Source of the DNA: Candidatus Margulisiibacteriota bacterium
GTDB lineage: Bacteria; Margulisbacteria; WOR-1; O2-12-FULL-45-9; XYB2-FULL-48-7
Direction of reading: 5' to 3'
Assembly: GCA_041661965.1 (NCBI GenBank)
Contig: JBAZTH010000002.1
Span: 124,001-188,000, forward strand
DNA: 64,000 nucleotides
The translations under genes and the position numbers were made by a program. The notes beneath the pieces are model-generated. The model had not been told where the DNA came from and did not search any database. It worked only from the letters and a program-made list of their open reading frames with translations. This document shows positions 37,801 through 43,216 of the stretch, piece after piece; position 1 is the stretch's first letter, and the number at the start of each line of letters is the position of its first letter.

Positions 37801-38039
37801 ATATCAAGCTTGGTTTTGCCGCCGCAAACGGGCAAATCAACACCAGCCATGAGCTCTACCAGCCATTCCAAAAAGGGATAACGGAGACCATGGGCGAGGT
37901 AATAAAATTCGCGCAATTAATGGATGGAACACTTCAACCAACCCAAGCGGACCGGGAAGCCGGCTACGTCTCAACTAACGGAGAGATCAATCAGCAGCAT
38001 CCGTACTATTTAATGCTTAGTCGGGCGCAACAAACATAA
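28851..38039 (+). CDS. giant orphan protein, about 3,060 aa
   Basis: Start chosen at the ATG at 28851 (MGDAEIRPSVSRPS) behind a perfect AGGAGGAG; the frame stays open back to 28788, but that part is leader. No recognised domain over about 3,060 residues. The first 1,850 residues are soluble, helical and rich in Gln, Asn, Arg and Leu. A hydrophobic Gly/Ala region lies at about 1905-2050 and another at about 2515-2755. The latter resembles the C-terminus of the first kinase (YNGILNAAGV-N-SF versus YNSLLNSSGV-SHS; FLSLPMFDKLGAIA versus MSFVPIFDGLLTLA). The last 90 residues hold two copies of a P-T-AD---G(F/Y)---NG-IN--H--Y motif. No signal peptide is present. It sits divergent from the second kinase. 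Confidence 0.85.
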   Translation: MGDAEIRPSVSRPSAPTGPTIFGPGGPTPTFSSELPAIYAVNYAEPLTQGNITDREKEDWQKLFARLGITAAMNPIMGLMGSGGLNAQSLQTLNPADRGAAIVFVRTLAADAGYSSHVLCNCFDDLAPLLSTLKTDIEKLESGKRPSYLTAADWDKNSKTISLNLIRHLFLLSSQRISSTRAFNDGLARGTRAIVDYSSPNSPFAISRPLDRANNPAITSDFVDPKGQVFEVPDPNSPLGGFLRSTLTGATGDSLSAATFSARLTEFGGRAYTEKMQEINTAVSRLPGAGTTREQQVIRHAEAQVELKRLHGQVETQLQNASLNAALRAFATGKFTDQRIRESFIATFNSQPTFEKLSFLLRYQTEIVANSPSGEKGGLVNTFAQLAKLRGEIVAFGRTQGHRVYSEATGSGFTVEQLQSQFHSPLFQAQFSGLTQDYQREWGELNVVERMMSEAATKLPGKFELDTTKELIAKFIRTAGLIPNSGVTLPTQFQRWETLSIPEKIAALRQAQTMIQSASEKSPGFFRNFGLYAYSAETGLIRDGQPLPNFVALKADLENLEKELKDGRAALTRLEKRAYYVEQKAVTRNGRLENVVLVSVGAEVPREALASVGRYLTSTLHLAIFGDEASRLSQELNSSVSQLGGSTKSFADLAKELAKVRKDKGDENWLPPGNAIAVSLLDRALKADKALREHSDKYTPPPVTASLLERIGQLFKNYREVFAYNQEATIKPDLPINGQLLPGLTWESLVNIEIAVDGNKPEEAATAYLKSAGSLDRQAITNLNSLRTARTTRALSPDEIASRRLSTEAPLFRSFLDSQEQLNAMMIRALNDYGAGNKVGLNQALSIYRDFVSGKFSIAVLRPQTGDAQEQYFLFEPGTGARRPLTNDSPELIVAKAMLRFATPSFGQTTRPTLGAHGETKADSLISAAGNPALRTSEKDPGEEVSFRLADYLYSNTDTNQEFDVSSRDYNAAVGQLKTALEAAPLNKQFVQAILLELGQRSQGNPANLRRETLLLLASSTEEAFMEVLRDPALRQNLQANLPSAVSKVAEKFKALLVRKQTALLDNVVRSFRSQIESHPELKAKPELQAVLNQLNALIAKNKEIVEKQADFIKDKLTIVVSQLFQNPSLPISQLFAQGDNPPPQLVANIRQIITGILSQVANGYKPGEWNKGGQAPVNVVQNWTIIGSAEFSNAAKISINSVASVEAPRTAEPVSTGNLTYISQYDVNIWKDYNDFADFNGGEPIAAYRIGIYTLLRQRGLSAHNPVEQEGLIRAQITAQDIEDQVYISTSETFNFLGTKRNLSPDQVVLLQRVSGLLKENKTAINSLDLDEQRLNDPEYRQQILSKLFVAPGVDNPDAVRQDVLETILICRGFVRTIDSLAEQVEDGRSQLISVIRSEGRADDLGAFSVSMRTFGRDLWSRLAEYEQTGSRRAISNVDDSLVLSLKEQFYPTDINHLRTKPAEVSRERSEFLSSGRIDRDFLLHLIDDYGFLFGSSLMQISIGALPAPIDATDRTSMINRNPLLTGLLGDQQQRLAVLRQYIESRSNVEWGTLNVTAADDRETALVKFLVQGVVRFCKPENKRERGGTVDRFVSANAVPFRQSSVESVLDRAAQPLARMIKADLLQRGAAGGGIAWQSGVTLTDAELNVAVLNSVANLFERFISEMLAKDPGSPQQQGILLAIDQSHYKFPAGVTNTDEKIAHLRTYVAALRQQVASGQGISFNPALPRLSRDPVQEAVNVYITTILPLMGMDSSETGEGGINFALAIRQAVTEAGGGTKTTGEKVELRVLNFSSGEETLHATSAFAHVPTKTGGLLDDILDQVTGETGRPLSARHRFVGRDAERWLDRNPHNRLANVSFDAADTAAKTVQTMLFFRGLPVYDKVTGLIGNSRLIPNQNLFMRRAELGGKITRGVGAGAFAAGMLLNNRPGDYLLAGGYGLSLLAGSSAQRMSIIWLTQGTGFWTGLGRLGSDALAGDPYLGENARTFAYKQATAVVDLIGPFFPPVLLAQVLKNVYDGNYDDAVANAVAFSATGMMQDSFAETYTFTRSTLRGTLNPAIDAFIQVCQWLKRNPGANAEGTATFRQELFERYQMAEATKEFSINPTQETMGEIIQRAGQKPDSRLGRLLRSSGGTRIAEAWNRTLAFNFENMQEVLLSPRRFAYRVGRGIIETYRLHNPERIARAMGQGSLTDYTKAQLHEQAAYLTERAVNHPTERFNLEITIDGSRPTARRGTLAFEVQSLNFETVPLELYGHEYAAALEERINYQEMISRSHSGTHRRAFAQIDTYFQEPAARLVGNMRSDLKADIAKRYNIPLAEIDGKLTAEVARHLANQVGDQSIRALSYGEGKITGRQISHFGRARVHLQPTTGSRWFGTLTSDVKRLSSFARLDDGAFAREAMKPENRAFLESNGITDSLTPFEAKAEIIKLSRHHLNSAARSLDGHSDWRAYWEQTEGGKNLKSEIEQLNSTIEEFNRTSLAPNEQITPVKVKETAFGRSIEQAKATGKALKKTGTQFAAVMIAALLAEEVLKSMGIKNPAALQLGGITTAQLAEWRIKRGGIPQSRAELAKDLRGTAAAIAYTYLASGLYNGILNAAGVKNDSFMRNHIAQLAAGLAGAHVIGQTVSSLREDVTLARAMIRGGLRVTPGTAAGIRAMSIGSASLAALAIFQMINDLGVASIYSQQELNFRLQVHEEGMNAVARAVLNGGPFDKIVGCAILGFLSLPMFDKLGAIAVSSGEVKVKAEEYLKTITQMRDGTRAQLLMRWMGGEDGAVLNYDGGPREAAFFQSVGLPFDGLASAMRTKVEFPTTYRVRAHDLSDGASGVPTDPRMAEREMPYPEGDIHLDEARAYQFLRENAGKLEYAGAHQSRLTDAISRQFPRVDIQDFMQRVTVKQLQDEIATLVSSDTREAEDILGRTDNHQLRTAFNSDGTLKEGTEAESSLSAWLFSGKPQEFQMAILRDRQMRRFSELLAGAMPTEADIKLGFAAANGQINTSHELYQPFQKGITETMGEVIKFAQLMDGTLQPTQADREAGYVSTNGEINQQHPYYLMLSRAQQT

Positions 38040-38043
38040 CTTT

Positions 38044-38092
38044 GGGTGGGGCAGCGAAAAACAGGCTCGTTGCTCCGCCCTTATTTAATCGT
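38044..38092 (+). terminator. intrinsic terminator-like hairpin after the giant gene
   Basis: GGGTGGGGCAGCGA (from 38044) pairs over 14 positions, with some G-U, with TCGTTGCTCCGCCC around an AAAACAGGC loop, followed by TTATTTAAT. It begins four bases after the giant-gene stop and overlaps the end of the convergent lipoprotein gene. Confidence 0.6.
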
Positions 38093-39028
38093 TGATTCAA
38101 CCTTGGTCGAAAGGTTAAGCGAATAGATCCCGCTCTGCGCTCCGGTCTTGCTGTAAACCACAATATCGCCGGTCGGGGCCATTCGCGGCAATTCACCTTT
38201 GAAATTCGCCATGATCTCCGACGTCGCCGGAGCGGCGGCATCGATGTCAACGACACAATAGCTACCACTAGCGATCCCGTAAACCTCGTTGGTGCTGACC
38301 GGCGAGAATTGCGGTTTCTCCAGGGTCGCTCCCGCCGGCAGATTGACCCGATTGGTCCCGTCGGAATTTATAACCGCCAAGTGCCTAACCCCGCCGTCGG
38401 CGTAAACAAAAGCGATCCGGTTGCCGTATTTCCAGGTCACGAAATCGACCCCGGCTTGGGCCACAACCGTGGTATCGGTCGCGCCGGTGTAGTCGTTCCA
38501 ATTGCGGGTAACGACGCCGGTATCGTTGCAGAAAACCAGCTTGGTCCCGTCCGCCGACCAATCAAAGGAACGGATCCGGCTGGCGGCGGCAAAAACCATT
38601 TCCGCCCTGGTCAAGCCGGTCTGGCCGCTTGGCTTGATGTTCCGGATCGTGATCTTACCGAAGGAGGAACTTTGCAGATCCCCCATGAAAGCGACATAAC
38701 TTAGGGTGGTCGCTGGCGAACAAGACATCGAGTAAGGGAGATCGCCGGTCGTGTCGAAAATAAAGGTCTCGCTCGCGCCGGTCGGGTCCATGGTCTTGAC
38801 CGTTTCCGTGTAGGCCGAACTCAACTCCGAGCCGATAAAGTTCTTGTTGACGCTCTGCAGTCCGTAGATGTGAAGGATGTTCCCTTCGGCGGTAAAGCTC
38901 GGACTGTAATAGTAAGAGCGGGCCTCGTTCCGTTCGCCACAACCGGCCAAAAGCAAAATGCAAAATGAAAAAATGAAAAATGAAAAATGAAGGAAAGGGC
39001 CTTTTTTAACCTGCGAATAATTAAACAT
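38081..39028 (-). CDS. lipoprotein with beta-propeller-like (PD40/TolB-like) repeats
   Basis: I start at the ATG at 39028, directly behind AAGGAGGGAAAA; an ATG at 39046 would extend into lon. A lipoprotein signal follows: basic start, hydrophobic run and lipobox LLAGC (Cys about residue 29). The mature part contains repeated FSPV/DWSADGTKLVF and PQFSPVSTNEVYG motifs, typical of PD40 or WD40-like propellers such as TolB. It is the last gene of the tig-clpP-lon operon. Membrane-anchored, outside the cytoplasm; partner unknown. Confidence 0.8.
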   Translation of the reverse strand: MFNYSQVKKGPFLHFSFFIFSFCILLLAGCGERNEARSYYYSPSFTAEGNILHIYGLQSVNKNFIGSELSSAYTETVKTMDPTGASETFIFDTTGDLPYSMSCSPATTLSYVAFMGDLQSSSFGKITIRNIKPSGQTGLTRAEMVFAAASRIRSFDWSADGTKLVFCNDTGVVTRNWNDYTGATDTTVVAQAGVDFVTWKYGNRIAFVYADGGVRHLAVINSDGTNRVNLPAGATLEKPQFSPVSTNEVYGIASGSYCVVDIDAAAPATSEIMANFKGELPRMAPTGDIVVYSKTGAQSGIYSLNLSTKVESTIK

Positions 39029-39038
39029 TTTTCCCTCC

Positions 39039-41456
39039 TTAAGCATACAGTTGCGGCGGCTGGCCGCCGGGTAAATAGCGATAGGGACGGTCGTTAAGCT
39101 CTTTGTTTGGCTTAAGCTTGCCGACCAAAGCGATCGCCAGGACCTCTTCCATCTCTTTGGCCAGGACGATATTCAGGTCGGTCGGGATCTCTTTCCTGAT
39201 CTCGTCCAGATCGGGCTTGTTTTCCTTGGGGATTATAACATTCTTTATCCCGGCGCGTCGAGCGCCAAGCAGTTTTTCTTTCAAGCCGCCGATCGGCAGG
39301 ACCTTCCCGCGCAAAGTAACCTCGCCGGTCATCGCCACGTCTTTGCGGACCGGCAGCCCGGTCAGGGCGGACACCAACGCGGTGGCAATGGTGATCCCGG
39401 CCGACGGCCCATCTTTGGGGACAGCACCTTCTGGAACGTGGATATGAATGTCGAATTTACGGTAGAAATTTTCGTCGAGGCCCAGGCTCTTGGCCCGGGA
39501 GCGGACATAGCTCATCGCCGCTTTGGCCGATTCCTGCATGACATCCCCCAGCTGGCCGGTCAGCGTCAGGGCCCCACGCCCGGTCATGGTCGTCACTTCG
39601 ATCGGCGTAATGTCTCCGCCGGCTTCGGTCCAGACCAGCCCGGTCGCCGTCCCCACCTGGTCGGCTTCTTCCGCCAGCCCGAAATGATAGCGGACCGCGC
39701 CCAGATATTCCTGAAGCGACGCTTTGGTGATCACGAATTTCTGCTGTTTTTTATCCTTGACGATCTTGGTCGCGATCTTGCGCAGGACGGTCCCGATCTC
39801 CCGCTCCAGGTTCCTAACCCCCGCTTCTCGGGTGAAATCGCGGATGATCGTCAGCAAAGCCTCTTCTTTAAATTCAACCTGGTCATTTTTCAGGCCATGC
39901 TTTTCCATTTCGCGCGGCAGGAGATAGCCTTTGGCGATGCCGAGCTTTTCTTCCTCGGTGTAGCCGGACATTTCGATCACTTCCATCCGGTCCTGAAGCG
40001 GCCGGGGGATCGGATCGCGGGTGTTGGCGGTCGTAATAAAGAAAACATCGGAAAGGTCGAATTCCAACTCCAAATAATGGTCGGAAAATTCCTTGTTCAT
40101 TTCCGGATCGAGGACTTCGAGCAAAGCGGCCGCCGGGTCACCCCGGTAATCGGTCCCCAGCTTATCGATCTCGTCGAGCAGGAAAACCGGATTATTAACT
40201 CCAGCCTTGTGAATGGATTGAATAATCCGGCCCGGCATTGAACCGACATAGGTCCGGCGGTGTCCCCTAACTTCCGCTTCGTCTCTCACCCCGCCCATCG
40301 CCACTCTGGTAAACTTGCGTCCCATGGCCGAAGCGATCGAGCGGGCGACCGAGGTTTTGCCGACCCCGGGCGGGCCGACGAGACAAAGGATCGTCCCCCC
40401 CATTTTTCCGGTCAGTTGCAGAACGGCAAAATATTCGAGGATCCGTTCTTTGACCTTTTCGAGGCCAAAATGTTCGGCGTTAAGGATCTTCTCAACCTCG
40501 CTAATGTCGATCTTTGACTTGGTCTTCTTTTTCCAGGGAAGTTCGACCAACCAATCGAGATAGGTCCTGATAACCGAAGCTTCGGCCGCCATCGGCGGCA
40601 TCTGAATCAGGCGCTCCAGCTCCTTGTCGGCTTTTTCTTTCACGACCGCCGGCAATTTAGCGTCGGCGATCTTCTTCTTGTATTCGGCAATCTCCGGTTC
40701 CGACCCCCCTTCTTCCTCCCCCAGCTCTTCCTGGATCGCCCGGAGCTTTTCCTTCAGGTAATACTCTTTCTGGACCTTTTCGATCTGCTTGCGGACCTTT
40801 CCCTGAAGTTTTTTCTCGACGTTTAAGACCTCGATCTCTTTCTCCAAAATCTCGGTCAGCTTCTTCAGCCGCTTTTCCGCGGTCAGCGCTTCCAGGATCC
40901 CTTGTTTCTCTTCGACTTTCAAAGAGAGATAAGATGAGATCAGGTCGGCCAGACGACCCGGGTTTTCCACGTTAACGATCGACATCAGGGTTTCCGGCGG
41001 GATGCGGCGGTTAAGCTTCACGTATTCTTCGAATTGCTTGATCACGTTACGGACCAGAACTTCCGTTTCCGGCGTGATCTCATCCGGCTCCGGGATCCGG
41101 GAGATCATAACCCGAAAATATGGGGCTTCGGCGACGTACTTTTCGACCTTGACCCGGCAGATCCCTTCGACCAGGACTTTGGTCGTGCCGTCGGGAAGGG
41201 AGAGCATTTGGACGACTTCGGACAAGGTCCCGATGGTACAGAGGTCCTTGGGCCCCGGTTCTTCAACCTCTTCATTTTTTTGGGAAACGAAAACGACGAC
41301 TTTTTCTTTAGAAAGGGTTTCTTCCAAGGCTTTAACTGATTTGCTCCGGCCGATAAAGAGCGGCACGATCATCTGTGGGAAGACGACCATATTCCGCAGA
41401 GGAATGAGCGGGAGTTCTTCCCGCCATTCGGCAAGTTTAGCCTTGTCCTGTGGCAT
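39039..41456 (-). CDS. lon: ATP-dependent protease LonA
   Basis: Full-length LonA of 805 residues: N-terminal substrate-binding domain (about 10-205, LPLIPLRNMVVFPQMIVPLFIGR), a coiled region, AAA+ module with Walker A GPPGVGKTS near residue 358, and C-terminal protease domain with catalytic Ser in PKDGPSAG (about residue 681) and the catalytic Lys further on. It degrades misfolded and regulatory proteins in the cytoplasm. The start shares one base with the clpP stop (TAATG), so translation is coupled. Grouping with tig and clpP makes a proteostasis operon. Confidence 0.97.
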   Translation of the reverse strand: MPQDKAKLAEWREELPLIPLRNMVVFPQMIVPLFIGRSKSVKALEETLSKEKVVVFVSQKNEEVEEPGPKDLCTIGTLSEVVQMLSLPDGTTKVLVEGICRVKVEKYVAEAPYFRVMISRIPEPDEITPETEVLVRNVIKQFEEYVKLNRRIPPETLMSIVNVENPGRLADLISSYLSLKVEEKQGILEALTAEKRLKKLTEILEKEIEVLNVEKKLQGKVRKQIEKVQKEYYLKEKLRAIQEELGEEEGGSEPEIAEYKKKIADAKLPAVVKEKADKELERLIQMPPMAAEASVIRTYLDWLVELPWKKKTKSKIDISEVEKILNAEHFGLEKVKERILEYFAVLQLTGKMGGTILCLVGPPGVGKTSVARSIASAMGRKFTRVAMGGVRDEAEVRGHRRTYVGSMPGRIIQSIHKAGVNNPVFLLDEIDKLGTDYRGDPAAALLEVLDPEMNKEFSDHYLELEFDLSDVFFITTANTRDPIPRPLQDRMEVIEMSGYTEEEKLGIAKGYLLPREMEKHGLKNDQVEFKEEALLTIIRDFTREAGVRNLEREIGTVLRKIATKIVKDKKQQKFVITKASLQEYLGAVRYHFGLAEEADQVGTATGLVWTEAGGDITPIEVTTMTGRGALTLTGQLGDVMQESAKAAMSYVRSRAKSLGLDENFYRKFDIHIHVPEGAVPKDGPSAGITIATALVSALTGLPVRKDVAMTGEVTLRGKVLPIGGLKEKLLGARRAGIKNVIIPKENKPDLDEIRKEIPTDLNIVLAKEMEEVLAIALVGKLKPNKELNDRPYRYLPGGQPPQLYA

Positions 41457-42058
41457 TATTTAGTTTTAGCGGAAAGAATAACTTCGTCGATCAACCCGTA
41501 CTTCACCGATTCCACGGCTCCCATGTAGAAATCACGGTCGGTATCTTTTTCGATCTTGGCCAGCGTTTGACCGGTGTTTTTCACCAGGATGTCGTTTAAG
41601 AGCTTTTTGATCCGAAGAAGTTCCTGGGTCTGGATCTCGATGTCGGTCGCCTGCCCCTGGGCGCCGCCGAGCGGCTGGTGGATCATGATCCGGGCGTTGG
41701 GCAAAGCAAAGCGTTTCCCTTTAGTCCCGGAACAAAGAAGCAAGGCCCCCATTGACGCGGCTTGCCCGACGCAGATCGTCGAGACCGGGCATTTGAGGAA
41801 ATTGATCGTATCGTAGATCGCCAGGCCCGCCGTCACGACTCCGCCCGGGGAATTGATGTAGATGTTGACGTCTTTGTTGGAATCTTCGGCCGCGAGGAAA
41901 AGAAGCTGGGCAATGATAATGTTAGCGATATCGTCATCGATCGGGCCGCCGATAAAAACGATTCGGTCTTTGAGCAGGCGGGAATAAATATCGTAAGCCC
42001 GCTCACCTTTCGGCGACTGCTCCACCACCATGGGAATTAATTGCGCGCGTTTCAGCAT
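41456..42058 (-). CDS. clpP: ATP-dependent Clp protease proteolytic subunit
   Basis: A 200-residue serine protease forming the tetradecameric Clp chamber. The catalytic Ser is in GQAASMGALL, His in MIHQP and Asp in DRDFYMGA, all at the expected spacing. GAGGAG precedes the ATG. No clpX follows, unlike the common tig-clpP-clpX-lon order, so clpX must be elsewhere. Confidence 0.97.
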   Translation of the reverse strand: MLKRAQLIPMVVEQSPKGERAYDIYSRLLKDRIVFIGGPIDDDIANIIIAQLLFLAAEDSNKDVNIYINSPGGVVTAGLAIYDTINFLKCPVSTICVGQAASMGALLLCSGTKGKRFALPNARIMIHQPLGGAQGQATDIEIQTQELLRIKKLLNDILVKNTGQTLAKIEKDTDRDFYMGAVESVKYGLIDEVILSAKTK

Positions 42059-42082
42059 AATTACTCCTCTCTTTCCGACAAA

Positions 42083-43117
42083 TTAAGCCGCTTTGATCTC
42101 GGCTTTTTCCACCAATAGATCCAGGGCCTTTTGCCGCAACAGGTACTCTTCCATGAAGCCGCGGCGGCCGCTCTCGTTAAAGTTCTTCTCCAGCAGGTCA
42201 ACCGGCTGGCCGGTCTCCACCGAGATCTGGTTCAATTCTTTCTTAATATCCTCATTGCTGACCTTCAGCTCTTCTTTTTCGGCGACCGCTTTAAGGACAA
42301 CCTTCCCTTTGACTCGCCCTTCGGCCGCTTTGCGCATCTCCTGGCGGAGTCCGTCCATCTGCTTCTTGGTCCCCTTCAGATAGTCGTCAACCGTCAGATT
42401 GCTTTGGGAAAGGGAGCCGGCCAGCTCATCGAGCATAACGTCGATTTCGCGCTCGATCATTCCGCCCGGCAGTTCAACTTCCGCTTTAGAGATCGCTTCG
42501 GCGACCAGCTTGTTGCGCAGATCGGCTTCTACTTCCGCTTCTTTATCTTTAAGCATGGTGGCCTTAACTTCTTCTTTCAGTTCGGCCAAGGTGCCGAAGC
42601 TGCTGACCTTTTTGGCAAATTCGTCATCCAGAGTAAGGAGCTCTTTTTTTCCTTCGGCATTGGTCACGGCAAACCGCTCCTGAAGTCGGCCAAGGAGAGC
42701 GAGAATTTCTTCTTCGGTCACGGCGGCCGATTTCTTCTCCAGCTTCAAGCCCTGGTATTTGCCAAGTTTGACGGTAGGATAGACGTCGACGGTCAATTTA
42801 AAAATAAAGGGTTTCCCGTTTTCAAGCTGTTTGATCTCGACATTGGGATAGTCGACCGGTTCAAGCTTAGCTTCGGTAATGATCTTGGGATAGAGGTCGC
42901 CGATCAGGTCCTGGGCCGCCTGTTGTTCGACAGTTTGCCGATTGACCGATTGTTCCACCATTTTACGGGGCGCTTTGCCGGGACGGAACCCTTGGATCTT
43001 GATCTCGCGGCCGATTTCGTCATAAGCTTTCTCGACTGCGGCGTCAAATCTGGAGTATTCGGTCTCGACTTCGATCGCGACACTGTTGCCATTGCGGGAA
43101 TTGTTAATTATTTTCAT
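42083..43117 (-). CDS. tig: trigger factor lacking the PPIase domain
   Basis: Ribosome-associated chaperone. The N-terminal ribosome-binding domain carries the signature GFRPGKAPRKM (residues 43-53), and the C-terminal helical SurA-like domain is complete (ELPGGMIEREIDVMLDEL onward). Between them the FKBP-type peptidyl-prolyl isomerase domain is absent: the sequence passes from EEEILALLGRLQERFA straight to LLTLDDEFAKKVSSFGTL. The total of 344 residues compares with about 430 for typical trigger factor, the difference matching one PPIase domain. It should retain chaperone but not isomerase activity. First gene of the tig-clpP-lon operon, divergent from pckG. Confidence 0.93.
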   Translation of the reverse strand: MKIINNSRNGNSVAIEVETEYSRFDAAVEKAYDEIGREIKIQGFRPGKAPRKMVEQSVNRQTVEQQAAQDLIGDLYPKIITEAKLEPVDYPNVEIKQLENGKPFIFKLTVDVYPTVKLGKYQGLKLEKKSAAVTEEEILALLGRLQERFAVTNAEGKKELLTLDDEFAKKVSSFGTLAELKEEVKATMLKDKEAEVEADLRNKLVAEAISKAEVELPGGMIEREIDVMLDELAGSLSQSNLTVDDYLKGTKKQMDGLRQEMRKAAEGRVKGKVVLKAVAEKEELKVSNEDIKKELNQISVETGQPVDLLEKNFNESGRRGFMEEYLLRQKALDLLVEKAEIKAA

Positions 43118-43126
43118 AACCTTGCA

Positions 43127-43156
43127 ATTATACTACAAATGCCCTAAAAAAGGCAA
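43127..43156 (-). promoter_or_regulatory. sigma-70-type promoter of tig
   Basis: Minus-strand TTGCCT (43151-43156), 18 bp, TATAAT (43127-43132). The -10 ends nine bases before the tig ATG, giving at most a two- to three-base leader. Back-to-back with the pckG promoter. Confidence 0.65.
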
Positions 43157-43178
43157 CTTCACGATGTGGATTTCTCCG

Positions 43179-43207
43179 TTGGCAGGGCTTCTTTTCTTTG
43201 CTATAAT
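43179..43207 (+). promoter_or_regulatory. sigma-70-type promoter of pckG
   Basis: TTGGCA (43179-43184), 17 bp, TATAAT (43202-43207) with an extended TGC before the -10. The ATG follows nine bases later, so the leader is very short or absent. Confidence 0.7.
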
Positions 43208-43216
43208 AACTAAACT

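Noticed and set aside
41034..43147. Long plus-strand open frames over lon and tig (up to 338 codons)
   Set aside because: Antisense to well-conserved lon and tig; extreme Phe/Asp/Leu/Gly composition is typical of reverse-complement shadows.
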